Shown: positions 37,778 to 50,538 of the stretch, one piece after another
Position numbering within the stretch: position 1 is the stretch's first letter
How the letters are laid out: every line of letters starts with the position of its first letter
DNA from: Pascua guehoae
Taxonomy: Eukaryota > Basidiomycota > Tremellomycetes > Trichosporonales > Trichosporonaceae
Direction of reading: 5' to 3'
Length of the DNA: 64,000 nucleotides
Assembly: GCA_001600415.1 (NCBI GenBank)
Contig: BCJX01000018.1
Coordinates: 1-64,000 of the forward strand
Made by a program: the position numbers and the translations under genes
Notes under the pieces: model-generated
What the model was told of the DNA's origin: nothing
Databases searched by the model: none
Seen by the model: only the letters and a program-made list of their open reading frames with translations

Positions 37778-38825
37778 ATGAAGATCGAGGGTAACACGTT
37801 TGTGGGTGTGACAGGCCCCCAGCCCCACGCGATGCGCGGAAACGCAGTGCTGACGGCTAGATTGTGACGGGTGGCACCGGCGGCATTGGCGGAGGGGCTG
37901 CGCGCATGCTCCTGAGCGAGGGCGGCAACGTTGCGCTCTTCGACGTCATCCCAGAGGACAAGGGGGAGGCGGTTGCGGCCAAGCTCGTGGATGATGTGGG
38001 AAAGGGGAACGGGGCAAAGGCCATCTACGTCAAGGTAGACATTACCGATTCGGACGCGGTCAAGGCCGCGGTGAAACGCGTGGTCGACGAGCTCGACAAC
38101 CTCAAGGGCGTGGTGCACTGCGCGGGCGTGGCCATCAAGCGCGAGTGGACCAACGACGCATCCGAGTCGATTCCCGACTTTAAAAAGGTTGGCATCGGCA
38201 CGGCGGTGTGATGGAAGCTAACAATGTGCAGATGCTCGACATCAATGTGGTGGGAACGTTCATTGTCAACGCCCAAGTCGCCGACGCGATAAACTACCCG
38301 CTCAACCACCCCGAGGGCCGCGACACCCACGCGCCCTTCTGGACGACCGACGAGGAGCGCGGTGTCATTGTCAACTTTGCGAGTGCGGCTGCAAACCCGT
38401 ACGCGCGCTGCTTGGCGTACGGCCCGGGCAAGACGGCCGTCATTGGCATTACCAAGGGTGAGTTGACTGGAGTGCATTAGAGCTCCACCCAACAGAGTTA
38501 GGGTGGCGATAGCTGACCCCCAGCAATGGCCGACTACCTCGGCCCCTCGGGCATCCGCGTCGTGTCCATCTCCCCCTCGGTCGTATTCAGCGGCATGACG
38601 GGCCAGTTTTCAACCTACTTCCAGGACGCGCTGCTCAAGAATGCCATCTTCCCCCGGGTCCCGCTCACGGCCGAGCACATGTCGTCGACCGTCAAGTGGA
38701 TCATTGAGAACAGCGGCGTCAACGCGACTGACATTCCTGTCGACGGCGGATGGAAGCTCACGATGGACAAGCCCGGTCTGGCCGGGGGCGAGGATCCCCG
38801 CGCGCTCGCTCCGGGGCTCGAGTAG
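37778..38825 (+). CDS. Short-chain dehydrogenase/reductase
   Basis: Four exons (37778-37801, 37861-38187, 38232-38457, 38524-38825) join in frame to 292 residues. The cofactor motif TGGTGGIG lies at 11-18. The acidic residue in LFDVIPED after the second strand favours NAD over NADP. HCAGVA (the NAG-like strand), Ser168, and Tyr180-x3-Lys184 (YGPGK) complete the classical catalytic set, with VDGGW near the C-terminus. The overall pattern resembles the 3-hydroxyacyl-CoA/17-beta-hydroxysteroid dehydrogenase (HSD10-like) branch, so the substrate is probably a hydroxyacyl or secondary alcohol. It has no targeting signal. It lies 2 kb upstream of a flavin monooxygenase on the same strand, which may point to a shared pathway. 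Confidence 0.88.
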
Positions 38826-40984
38826 GGTGTTCTGGTAGAGGCGTGGGGGATTTGCATTTCTGTAGATTTGGCATGAATACTGGGTCAGTCAGTTTTTGTC
38901 GCCTCCTGTCCTGAACGATAGCCAGAGCCGGACTAAAAATGAGCTGTGCCCTCTGCACAGATCGACCTGCAGAACTGCTCTGTGTAGGCGAAATGCAGCC
39001 CCATGTATTCTGATTGCTAAATGGCTACACCACGAGATACTCGAGCATGGGATTTCCGTGCCGTGTACAAGAAAGGCTGAACGGGCGTTACAAAACTACT
39101 TCCACCTTGTACATTCGTGCTGGCTCCATGACGCTCGGTTTGCGTTCGCCTCAGCATACGATTAAGAGGCGACGTGTGTCTTAAATGGTGGGCATCCTCA
39201 TCCTCACCAACAAGATTCACGGTTTACGAAGCCGAATACGATCAAAGGGAACGCTGTGCACAGTATCTCCGCTTACGCAACAGCCCCCAGTCGCAATCTG
39301 AACGCATGATTATCATTATCTTCTGGGCATCCGCCATTGCTGTTATCTCGACATATGCACGAGGGGAAATGCACTGGTCAGGCTCGTTGTTTCGCACGCA
39401 ATCGAGACGGAGAAACTTCCAACTCAAGTCCATGGTTCATCGCTTCCCGCCTTGACCATGTGTTGCCGCCTCCAACCTTGGTATGACCAATGCCGTTCCC
39501 TGCCGGCCTGCACTACCGCTGACCTCGGGAAGCTCTTGTCCCATCAACCGGCACCAGCTTCACAGCGAGCAGAACAGTGGCCGGAAGCGACCCAAAGCGC
39601 GGCAGGCAACTCGAGGTAACTCGAGGCTATTGGTGTTCTTGAGGCAATGGTCGGCCACTCGAGGCTCGGTAACCCAAGGGAAGTCTTTCAGCCGACGGAG
39701 GCAACATGAGGCAACTCCAGCGGCAACACGGTAGGCAAGCAGGGGTATCATTTAGGCAACACAAGGCAATGCGAGGCAATGAGAGGCAAAACAAGGCAGG
39801 GATGAACGTGAGTAACAACAGGTGACATAGGGCAACTATAGGCAAAGCGAGGCAACTCAAGGACCGGCATGGTAGGCAACAACAGGTAACATTGGGCCAC
39901 TAGGCAATGCAAGGTAACACGAGGACAATGAGAGAATCGGTAACACTCTGTGACATTGGGCAACCCTTTGTAAAGCGAGCCAACACAAGGTAGGCATCCC
40001 TAGGAATCAGTAGGCATCTGGACGAAGACAGAGGGCCTAAACTGCGTCAAAGTGAGACAACCTCAGGCAACACCAGGCATCAGAAGGAGTTACTCTACCC
40101 GTCGGCGTCGGCCGATTTACACCGCTCCTCATGGCAAAATGTTCCTGCTTGAACTGAATGGGACCATCCTGGGCCGCTCAAGGCCGTCATCCGCTTGCGG
40201 CCTGTCCAGACTGCGCCGACGGCAAATACCGACGGTTCGCCGCGGTTGGGTGTGGCAATTCTCGGCGACCACGGCTACTATTTCGCACCGTTTCATCCCT
40301 TCTTGAGCCTCGCTGGACCACTTTGAGAGTTTGAGAGTGCTACGCGGATGGTCGGTTGCCATACGTCCACCCGCTGTGAAAGTGAAACACTGGGAGGCCG
40401 GTGCGGCCATGAGAGGTACCATTCGAGCTCCCATTGGCATGGCAGAGCCGCTCAGTGCCGTGTTTTGCCCCTATGGTGGGCAATGCAATGCCTTGCTTTT
40501 CCGCCAGGACGAGGGCTGCGTTTCATGGGAGCGAGGACAGGTACATGGTCGCCACAACGGACACTGCCACTCGTCATGGACGTATGCGTGCCGTGCCATG
40601 TCCGTTTCATCTCAACGCAGCTCGGTTTCTTTGTTTATCCCAGATTGCACCGTTTCCACAAGTCCGTGCCATCATCCGAGGTTTAACCGAAATGTCCGCT
40701 CCGCTTGTCAACGGATTTCTCTGCATTAAGAAGACCAAGTCCGTCTCCCGTCGTGTCTCTTACCATTATCCCACTTGAACTTTGGACCGGAGATTGCGAC
40801 TGCTACATGCCACCACCATCTCCGTTGCCCAACGCCGTCGTCGTCGAGGGTGCCGGCTGACGGACCGTATCGAGAAGGCATCGTGGTATCTCGGCGTGCT
40901 CGTACGCATCTTTAACAGGCGCGATGATGGTGAGTCCACGGTCATCTCATCTCCCAGTCTCTCCCCGCCCAACTCTCGCTCACA
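38826..40984. other. Intergenic region with degenerate GGCAA minisatellite
   Basis: This 2.2-kb gap between the SDR and the monooxygenase has no supported gene. Its middle (39596-40090) is a degenerate minisatellite, annotated separately. The part from 40.3 to 40.98 kb should contain the monooxygenase promoter. A possible 5' UTR intron begins at GTGAGTCC (40930), ahead of the ATG. Confidence 0.5.
39596..40090 (+). repeat. Degenerate AGGCAAC minisatellite
   Basis: More than twenty copies of AGGCAA or close variants (GGCAAC, GGTAAC) occur in about 500 bp, often spaced near 10 bp, for example GAGGCAACAT followed by GAGGCAACTC. The array is old and imperfect. It reads open on the minus strand as a Leu/Cys/Pro-rich string that I do not consider a protein. 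Confidence 0.75.
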
Positions 40985-43129
40985 ATGGTAGCTATCCTGA
41001 CCGCTCGCCCTCTCCCCCTCCCGACCGACCTGCCGACGCACAATGCGGGCTTTGTGCCTCCTGTGCCTCTGAGCAGCGACGACGCCCAGGCGGCGGCGCA
41101 GCGTTGGCTTTCGAGCGTCGAGCGCGCGGCGGTCACGCGCGACGGTGCGCTGTTTGCGTCGCTGTTTGCGACAGACGGGTTCTGGCGCGACATTCTCGCA
41201 TTCACAAACGACTACCGCTCGATCCGGACGGTCAACATTGCGCACGCGGCCGATGCCGTATTTGCCGACGCCGACGCGCGCGACTTTGTCTTTGCGCCCG
41301 GGGTGGCTCCCAAGGTCGAGCACCCGTGGGACGACGTGACGTACCTCGTTGTGCACTTTGTGTTCAACACGCGCGTGGGGCCCGCGTACGGCATTGCCAA
41401 CCTGGTGCACGAGTGGGGTGCGTGGGTTGCGTACACGTGCTTTACGCTGCTCGAGGGTGTGCACGGCGTCGAGCAGGCGATGGGGGCCAACCGTGTTCGT
41501 GGCGAGCACAACACGCCGCTGTGCTACGACGACACGCGGGCCGAGGAGTCTGCGCTCGAGGACAGGGACCCCGAGGTCTTGATCAGTGCGTCGAGTTCCG
41601 GGCTCCGAGCTCACGACATGTGTTACAGTGCTAACGCTCGCTCCAGTCGGTGCTGGGCACAACGGGCTGTCGCTCGCGGCGCAGCTGCAGTCGTTTGGCG
41701 TCTCGGCCCTCGTCGTCGACAAGCAGAAGCGCGTGGGCGACAACTGGCGCCTGCGGTACAAGTCGCTGAGCCTGCACGACCCGGTCCACGCGTGCCACCT
41801 GCCATTCTTCCCCTTCCCCCCAACGTGGCCAAAGTATACGCCTGCGGGCAAGCTGGCCAACTTTCTCGAGGCCTACGTCGACGTCCTCGAGCTCAACGTG
41901 TGGTGCGAGACGACGGTGGACCCGGCACGCACGGCCTTTGACGCCGGCACGGGCAAGTGGCGCGTGACTGTCCTCCGCACGTTCGCCGACGGGCGCGTGC
42001 AGGAGCGCGCCATGTCGGTGACCCATGTGGTGCTCGCGACGGGTCTCGGGGGCGGTCGGCCAAAGATGCCCCCGCCGTTCAGGGGCCAGGCAGAGTGGGA
42101 CAGCGTCACGATGCACTCGAGCAGGCACAATTCGGGCGCCGACTGGCGCGGTAAGCGTGCCCTCGTCGTCGGCGCGTGCACCTCTGGCCACGACGTGAGT
42201 ATGGTTCTGGAGTTATGGGGGATACATGCGGGATGTGTGGAGCTGACGGGTAGATCTGCGTGGACATGGCCAAGAACGGCGTCGAGGTGACCATGCTCCA
42301 GCGCTCGCCGACGTTTGTCATGACGGTCGAGAACGGCATGAACATGATGGGTGCGTTTGATAACCCGTCTTCATTCACTGACACCAGTGTCCCCGCTGTA
42401 CAACGAGCGCACGCCGTCGGTCGAGCATGCGGACCGGATCGCCGAGAGCAGCCCCAAGTTTGTGGTCAAGCTCATGCACCAGCGCGTCCTCAAGGAGCTG
42501 CAAAAGGCGGACCGCGACGTGCTGGACGGTCTGACGCGCAACGGGTTCCGGCACTGGGCGGGGCCCGACGACTCGGGTTTCATCATGCTCGCCCTCGACA
42601 AGGCCGGGGGTTACTACCACTCGACGGGCGGGAGCGAGATGATTGCCCGCGGCGAGATCAAGGTCCGGCAGGGCGAGATTGCGGCGTTTGAACCCGGCTC
42701 GCTCGTCTGTTTCGCCGACGGGTCGCATGAACACTTTGACGTCGTCGTCTTCGCCACGGGCTACACGGGCTTCCCCGACATGGTGCGTGACACACTCGGC
42801 GAGGCGTGCGCCAGCTCGTTCAAGCCCGTCTGGGGCCTCGACGACGAGGGCGAGATCCGCGGCGTCGCGCGCGACTCGGGCATTCCAAACATGTTCTTTA
42901 GCGTTGGTGCACTCGCGCCCGCGCGCGTCACGAGCAAGGTCATTGCGCTCCAGATTGTCCAGCACAAACTCGGCATTCTCGGCGAGCGATGTGAGTTTGG
43001 TCCACTATGACTGTATGGAGCACGAGCTGACGGGGATTAGACACGTATGCCAAGCAGCTCGAAGAGGGTGGTATCGCACTCAAGGGCGCGGCTCAGGCGG
43101 CCAACGGCGTCCCTAACGGCGTCCACTAA
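40985..43129 (+). CDS. Flavin-containing monooxygenase with N-terminal SnoaL-like domain
   Basis: Five exons (40985-41585, 41647-42194, 42254-42350, 42388-42990, 43041-43129) join in frame to 645 residues. The first 195 residues look like an NTF2/SnoaL-like fold (AAVTRDGALFASLFATDGFWRD). The flavin domain follows: the FAD motif GAGHNG (202-207), DNWR and YKSLSLHDP. Next are the NADPH-binding GACTSGHD (376-383) and the FATGY signature (about 536). Fused proteins of this type are common in fungi and oxidise nitrogen, sulphur or carbonyl groups of small molecules. The substrate is unknown. The protein has no signal peptide. I rejected an ATG at 40924 because its frame ends early. The Zn2Cys6 regulator gene lies downstream in convergent orientation. 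Confidence 0.88.
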
Positions 43130-43752
43130 ACCGCAACACGTTGTGCGCGCAAATTGACCAGTTTGGGATCGGGATATGTTATACAGAAAATAGATAGAAA
43201 CATTCATGGACTGTGTATGTGCGCTCCTAGTTTTCTTCCAGGACTTGAAGCGTCTCTCCTCTGTCCTCTCTGGGTATGCGTGATTGAGGTGGGTTGTGGG
43301 CTGTATTCGTACTGTAGGTGGTTACAGACAAGTGAAGACATGTGTTTAGGCAGGAGAGAAAAGCGCAGAAAAGTGCCTCACAGGCTGACACTGAGGGAAC
43401 GGCCTGCACACCTACAGTATTATCGCACGAGACTTGAGACACCCAACTCAACAACTCGACAATGCGATGCTCACTGTGTCTAGGACCCTCATCGTGTGCG
43501 CCGTTCTCCTCAGCAGACAAGCCTCGTCATGCCCAGCGGCCTTGTCGTCGTGGTCCTCCCCATCAGACACGTCACTTTATGCCAAGTAGCCGTGAGCGTT
43601 CTGGCAACCCTGACACTACTGTCCTAATACAGGTGCGGTCGAAAAGTCATGAGACTCCTACAGTGAGGCTCGAGCGGGTAGCAGTCTCAAACTTTCCGGA
43701 CGTGCCTGTACTACAAACAATGCATCCTCGAGGTCCAGACACATGAACGAGT
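43130..43752. other. Convergent 3' intergenic region
   Basis: This 623-bp gap lies between the 3' ends of the monooxygenase (plus) and the Zn2Cys6 regulator (minus). No gene is seen. Confidence 0.5.
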
Positions 43753-46700
43753 CTACCAAAGCTGCTCTGGTCCCGCACTCGGCCCTGCGCCACCGGTACT
43801 CGGCCCCACGGTGCTCGCACCCGGTGTTCCGTCGGGCGGGAACCCGAGGTCCCACCACCCGACCTGCTGACTGTGAGCTGCGAGCGCGGGGCAAGCGGGG
43901 ACTCACGCCCAGGGCCGAGTCGTCCGTGAGCACGGTTGTGGGGTCCCAGAAATTGTGGAGCTGGGGTAGTGAGTAAGGCAGAAATGATGCGTGCCACATT
44001 GCCTTGAGCCCCACACCACACCCTGCAGGAACGCACCATTTGATCGGTCAAGGTGTACAGCTCTGACCCTGTGGGGACGGGGTCCGTGCCCGCAGGCTCG
44101 GTTATGTGCTGCTCGAGGGCGGTGGAGATGCTCAGGTCGAGGCGGGTATTGGGCGACGGCGTAGTCATGTTTGTGAGTGGCGAGGCGGACACAATCGTCG
44201 TGGCGCGCCGGACACCCTTGCTCGTGCGTTCAATGAGGCGCGTGCGCCAGCCCAGGAGCTCGCTGTCTTCGGCGTCTGGGGCAAAGGTCGGGCCTGAGAC
44301 GTGGCTGGAGGCGTGGGCGGATTGGCCCGGGCCTGGAGGCTGGGCCTGGGGCTGTGACTGCGCTTGATTACTTTGGCGACGTTGACCATGGGCCAGATTG
44401 GAATGGCGCGATAGCTGGTCGACGGCACGCTGGCGCAGTCGCATGAGCCAGCGCAGATTCTGGTTCATGCGCGGCGATGGGTGGTTGAGCACGAGAGTCG
44501 TGTAGACGGCGATGATCTGGTCCATCTGGCCGAGTGCAAACGGCGCGAGGTCGTTGCGTGGGTCGGCGAGGATAGTCGTGCCAAACGTGACGGCGCTGTT
44601 GAAAGCGTGATACTGGCCGAGCGTGAGTAGTTTCCAAGGCTGTCACACCAGCAGACGTACCCAGATAAACCAGTGGCGCGCACTGACGTTGGGATGGAGC
44701 GCGTGCTGTGCGCACGCGAGTTGGATCAGGACCTAGAAGTGAGCGTTGGACGCACACACGGCGCGTAACGCTTACACTGCTCCGCTCAATGACAACCAGA
44801 AACGAGGCGCCAAATGCGGACCGCACTGGATCCTCTGGGCGGCTCTGGAGCGCGCGCACAAAGTACGGCCGGTGCAGATTGACGAGGGCTTCGGAGATTA
44901 GGAGGCTAAGAAAGTGTTGCTGTGGGAGGAGGTTAGCAGGCACGAAGATGACCCAACTCACCTGGAAGACTAGCTCGAGGTTCCACCGGTCGGGCTCGGG
45001 ACTATCACGTATGGCCTCCTCACTTGAAGCATATACTGACGGGAGGGCGAGGAGCGCCGCGCGACATCGGAGGCGGTAAGGTATTCGACGCTCAAAGTCG
45101 CATCTGCCATTAGCCACCAGTTTGCAGACGCCTACACCTACATTCGCTCGTGCAGAGCCATGACGGCGTCCATCGTCGGCGACTTGCTCAGGTCGAGCGT
45201 CTGGTCTAGGATCCTGCTGTCAGCCATTTCAAGCTCACAGAGGACGTACTGTGCCGAGAGCTGTGCGAGCTCATACTTTAATGTATGGAAGCCACGCTCC
45301 GTGCCATCAGTGCTTCCAGTGAGCGAGTCGTGAGGGAATAAAACGTCGCAGTACCGCCCGGGGATAGAATTTCTGATTGTCAACAAACACTTGCGAACTG
45401 AGCAACAAGCAGTGTCTGCCCATACTGACGATCGAGAAAAGCAATTGGCCTGTGGTGTCAACTGGTGAAAGCGAGTGGCACGTTCCAGCCAAGGCAGAGA
45501 GTCAACTTACCTGGAACGTGTCTGCTGCGTACGAATTCCAAAACACACGTCTACTGTGAGTGGATACTTGTCGTTAACAACCCACCTTCTTTCCTCGACA
45601 TCGCTAGGAGCCAGGTTCCATCGCAACCCATCGCGGTGGATACCCATCTGGCTGTCAGCTCTGTCGCCCACTCCACTCACTGCCTGGATGAGTCGCATCG
45701 CCAATCCCCAGAGCGGCCACGCTGTGTCGCCGTTTTTCCCCTTCTCCGTCTCTCTGGGCGTGTCAGACAGTGCTATCTCGTCTGACAATTTTGTTTTCCA
45801 ACCGACTCACAAATGAACGTGAGCCATGAGGTTTAGTGCCTGCACAGCTGGTACCGTGTTGTATACGAGAAAGCTGCCCTTGGTCAAGCATGCCCGCGAC
45901 GCGGCCAGGCACTCTTCCGCGAGCGGGTCGTCGGGAACGAGCTCGAGGTGGTGTATGGCTCCCATTGCAAAGACGACAAACACGAGCGCGAGCTGGTGGA
46001 CAAAGAGCACTGGCGAGTCGGTGGGCACGCGCTGGGACAGCGCCGCATATGCGGCATCCACGAATTGGCGTAGCTTGTCGTGTGGGACAATGTCGTATCT
46101 GCGGCGTCAAGATGTTTGCTTCGGGTGGACCTCGCTCTAGACTTACTCCCATGCAAAGTAGCGAAAGTACGAGTCGAGAAGCGCACGTCCTTGTGACTCT
46201 GGTGGGAGCCGCTTGAGGAGGCTCTTTATGGAAACGCCACTTGTGCCGAACGGGAATGATGCACCACCGCTGTCCAGTGACGACAGTGGTGCGACACCCA
46301 CACCTGTTGCACCACCATGTGCAACCCCAGAGCCGTCTTCTGGCGTAGGGAAACGGGTGACGGTCGGGCTGTCGTCGGGCTCGTCTATCTCTTGCTGCCT
46401 GGATTAGCTGAGGTTCAGTCCATCCCCGCGACCGGGATACATACATCCTTCAGCCACTCGGCCTGCGCACGGGGACCGAGATATTTCGACCTCCCAGCCG
46501 ACGTAATGACGAGCGTGCCCGAGCTCTGGCCCTCGTCTTGGAAAGTCGGAGATTCCGTCGTCATCCCTGCTACAGCATAGGCTGTCGGTATGGGGTTCCC
46601 TTGGGGCTCTTCAACAGGCTGGAACGCAAAGGTTGCAGACGACGCCGAGGGCGGTTCTGGATCAGCCCAGGTCGGACCCGGATCTGGACCCGAGCCTCCA

Positions 46701-47615
46701 TCGAATCCAGCAAAGGTGACCTGGGCCGTTGACCGCAGTGCCGACGAGGCCCCCGCCAATGGCTCGTCGGGTAGACTGGTTCTCGTACCCCTCGTCGGTG
46801 TGTAGCGCTCAGTATCGCCCTCAGTGTCGCGCGTGGGCTCTGGGGATTTTGTCGTCCTCCCCCCCCGAGTATCATCAGTGTGCGATCTCGATGCAGAGGG
46901 AACGGCTATTCCGTGTTCGGACAGGAGACGCTCGAGCTCCTGTTCCCGCATGCTCTTAGATGCAGGTTTTCGGACGCTGCCATTAGCCAAAATTACAGTT
47001 TCAAGGTACTTTCCCGCACCAACAGGGGGCATCTGGCGGAATACTGTACTCACCACCCGCGAACGTGTCCATCGCTGTCCCTCCCTCTCACACCGTGACA
47101 CGGCTCTACTCACCCTCGGACAGCGGCGCGCACGCCTCCAGGACAGATATCCTTACACTCGCGTTTGATGCAGTTCTGGCACGGGACTGCCATCAGCCTC
47201 ATCCCGTACTGTCACTCACACTCGCGGTCGCACTTGAGCTTGAGGCGGCGGCATTCTGGGATATCAGTTCAGCCATGCAAGATTCTGTACTTTGGTGCCG
47301 GCGGGGTGAGTTGGGTGTCGCCGAGAGTGAGGGCACCGACGGGCACAGCCAGCCACGTCCGCCCCGTGGCTCGTAGCACACTTCGGCAAGCAACTCCGCC
47401 CCACCGCAGACTCTCCAGGACACCATACCGATAGAGAACAACCCCCGCCTGACATCGGAGCTCCACTAACCCTCACAACTGTACTTCTTCCTCTCCTTGC
47501 GCCGCACCTTGCGCGGCCGGTCGCTGTCCCCATGCCCGTTCCCGTTCCCGTGGCCCGTGGCCGACGGCGTGGACGACGGCGAGCGCGAGCGGCGCGCTGG
47601 CGGGCTAGAACTCAT
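43753..47615 (-). CDS. Zn(II)2Cys6 fungal transcription factor
   Basis: The first exon (47471-47615) encodes a basic Ser/Arg-rich start and the first zinc Cys. Exons 47220-47255 and 47114-47186 complete the binuclear cluster: Cys47, 50, 57, 63, 66 and 75, with CRRLKLKCDRE and PCQNC. Later exons include up to about 46978 down to 46445, then 46147-46394 and 45811-46098. These are followed by pieces carrying the fungal_trans middle homology region (GDTAWPLWGLAMRLIQAMGI, RRVFW, LHRPYFVRAL). The last exon is 43753-43866, ending EQLW. The junction between 47114 and 46978 is not resolved: at least two splice choices keep frame. The protein should be nuclear and bind CGG-type sites. Its neighbours suggest it controls the monooxygenase or the transporter, which is inference. 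Confidence 0.85.
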
Positions 47616-48474
47616 GGCTGGTGTGTGTGGGTTGTGTTCGTCGTGGTGGGAGCGGAGATGGAAGAGGAGGGGGTTAGTCACGGGCTTAAGTCCGTTTGTT
47701 GGCATAAAGCCGTTCAGTGTAGGGGAATCGGGGGGTGACGTCACGATGGGGCGGAGTTGGCATATGGCGGCAATTGCAGGCAACTCGCTCGCTGGTCGGT
47801 TTGGTGCCAACACCTCAACACACGTCCAGTGCGGGGTTGTTGCACACCGCATGCTATGCAGGAAGCTATTGTTGGAAGGATTAGACACTGTAGGACGCGA
47901 TACCGCGAGCGACCGCGAGAGAACGGTTGTCGCGCGAGGAAGATCGGGCCATGCATTCAAGTTGAGTGGCGCAAATGAGTGACGCGGTGGGCGTCTGCTC
48001 AGGTTGGCACATTGAGCTCGGTCACGCGCACAGCGCCATCTCCAGGTCTCGTGCAGAACATGGCAGGCAGGAGAGGCCAGGAAGAGGGATATGTACGCCC
48101 TTACCCTCATACCATTAGGTAGAACCAGGGCCGTCTTGGCTCAACCTCACACACACCCGAGCTCAAGAGGCACAGTCTTGATCCTTTCCTGGCACACTGT
48201 ATGGTTGCAGATCACTCGCTCGGTGCTGCAGTGGCCGTCAGAAGGTTGTGACCTCCAATGCGTTGCGCTACGCCCATCCAATGAGGGTTCTCCATTGTAT
48301 TTCCCAAACCAGCCTGTTAGACATTCTCAGAACCCTATGCATATCCTCAAGATCGCACCGTACATTTTACACTTTGCTATGGAACAACCCGCCTTTAGGG
48401 AACGCACTACGCGTCCCTCCTGTGTTTTAACCAGCAGCCATACTCTCCCCCCTCCCCATATTCTTGCCATGGCT
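47616..48474. other. Intergenic: regulator promoter and transporter 3' flank
   Basis: This 859-bp gap lies between two minus-strand genes. It contains the promoter of the Zn2Cys6 gene and the 3' UTR of the transporter. I see no ORF or RNA gene. Confidence 0.5.
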
Positions 48475-50538
48475 TTACAGTTCACCGTTCCGTTCGCGCT
48501 CAAGTGCGAGCTTGTGACCGCGGCGGATCTCCTTGGACTTGCGCACGCCAAAGCCGTGCTGGTAGCAGATGGAGAGCTCCTCGAGTGACAGGCCCGAGGT
48601 TTCGGGATAGCAGAAGAAGATGAATATGTTTGCGAGCTGGGAGAGTAAGCAAACGAAACTGATAGGGACAGGAATGAGAGCAGGCGTGGGACCAGTTTGG
48701 TTTGGTCGTAGACACTCACCACACAAATGCCCGCATACAGTCCAAACGTTGCTGCGGGCCCAATAGCGTTCATGAGGGTAAGGAAGGTGCACGAGATGAC
48801 AATGTTGGCGGCCCAGACACCTCCGGCGAGGAGACTGGCTCCGATACCGCGCATCTCGAGTGGGAAGACCTCGGAGAGCGTCCACGTAATGTTGCCGGTT
48901 CCGGTGGCCTGGCAAGTTAGCACGTGGCACTCTGGTCTTGCACTAATCAGGAACTCACGTAGAAGGCGATAAAGATGACCATCATGCCGAGCATCATGTT
49001 GGTCCATTGGGCCGGGTAGGTGACGTTGGCGTCCTCGATGAGGCGGTCACCGGTGTCGGCGGTCATTTTCCAGAACGCAATGGCTGCGAGGGCAAGACCG
49101 GCAATCATTCCCGGGTAGGTGATGAGGAGGACGCGGCGTTTGCCGACCTTGTCCAGAATGGCCATGGAGAACATTGCAAAGAACCAGTTTGTGCCCGAGA
49201 CGATGAGGCCTGTTGCCGTCGGGTTGTCGAACCCAGCCATGGAGAAGAGTGTTGCTGCGTAGTACACTTAGGTGTTGTCAGCTTCCGTGTTCACTTTTAG
49301 CCAGCTTGCCACAACTTACTGAGAGAGTTGAAACCGCAAAGCTGCTGGAAGATTCCGATACCAAGTGCCGTGATGGCGGGGCGGCGGTACTTGCCCTGTG
49401 TGCACAGGAGCTTCCAGCGCGTGGCCAGGTTGCCTTGGGAAACCTCGCTCTGCGTCGAGATGGCGACGACTTCTTCGAGCGACACGAGCTTGATGCCGAG
49501 GTAGTCTTCGGTGGCTGAGGGGTAGATTTTGCGGAACGTCGCGAGGGCGCGGTCCGAGCGGCCCTTGAGAACATCATAGCGCGGCGATTCGGGGAGGAAG
49601 TGGATCATGGCTCCCTGGATAATGGCAGGAATGACACCACTGGCACGGGGGTCAGCGACATCCAACTACCCGGCAGAACATGATTTTTCAACTTACATGG
49701 CAAACTGGATGCGCCAGCCGTGGCGGCCCATGAGGGGAATCCCGATGCAGTAGCTAATAAACTGGCCGCCGGTGATGGCCATGCTCTGGATTGTGACGAG
49801 CGCGCCACGGAAACGAGTCGGCGCCAGTTCGGAAATGTACAGGGGCGCGATCGCTGCAGCGGTTCCGACGCCGAACCCAAGGACCACGCGGCCGACAATG
49901 ACTTGGGGCACACTAAAGCCCGCGCAGATGAGGAGTGCGCCAATGACAAACCAAATGTCACCAACGGCCAGCACCCATTTGCGGCCGATACGGTCGCACA
50001 TCCAACCCGAGAGGAGCGAACTGGAGTGTAAGCTTGGGAAGGTATGCGGCGAGCGGTTTGGCACTTACCCAATGAGCGCACCGCAGCTCGTCGCTGTCAC
50101 GATCCACTCCTTTTCAATGTGGGAAAGCGTGTGGCCGAGGTCATCGCGCATGGAAACTAGCGACGCAGAGATGACACCAGTGTCCTGTGCGCGTCAGTGG
50201 GTTTGCTCCCCGAATGGTGGTGCAGATCAACCTACATATCCAAAGCAGAACCCTGAAACAGCGGCGGTTGCGCACAAGAAAACAATGAATGGTGTGAGCT
50301 GGGTGGTTAGCTTGAGCGCAGAGCCATGTCGGTGGCGACCAGTGTCCCTGTACCCCATCGCCCGCACACACACCTTTTCGTGACGCTCGCCCGCCGCAAG
50401 GGTCTCGTCTGCATTAACCGACGTATACTTGTCGTTGCCATCGCCCTCAATGTGGTGAATGGTCGCCTTTTCGAGCTGGTTTGTGAGCGCGGGGTCGTGG
50501 ACCTCGTTGACGGTCATCGTGGTGTCGTCCTTCTTCAT
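48475..50538 (-). CDS. MFS sugar porter, myo-inositol transporter type
   Basis: Eight exons (50374-50538, 50236-50298, 50069-50184, 49697-50020, 49320-49639, 48959-49266, 48720-48908, 48475-48636) join in frame to 548 residues. Sugar-porter hallmarks appear in order: GFCFGYDTGVIS, GWMCDRIGRK, ELAPTRFRG, PESPRY, QQLCGFNSLMYY and PETSGLSLEEL. The tail GFGVRKSKE is typical of fungal inositol transporters (ITR family). About twelve membrane helices are expected, with a 55-residue cytosolic N-terminus. The substrate is probably myo-inositol or a related polyol or hexose, imported by proton symport at the plasma membrane. The upstream gap (50.54-51.1 kb) contains its promoter. Confidence 0.9.

Noticed and set aside
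39627..39963. Leu/Cys/Pro-rich minus-strand open frames
   Set aside because: Direct by-product of the GGCAAC minisatellite.
40924..41634. Alternative start for the monooxygenase at 40924
   Set aside because: That frame is out of register with the SnoaL and FAD segments. The ATG at 40985 leads directly into them.
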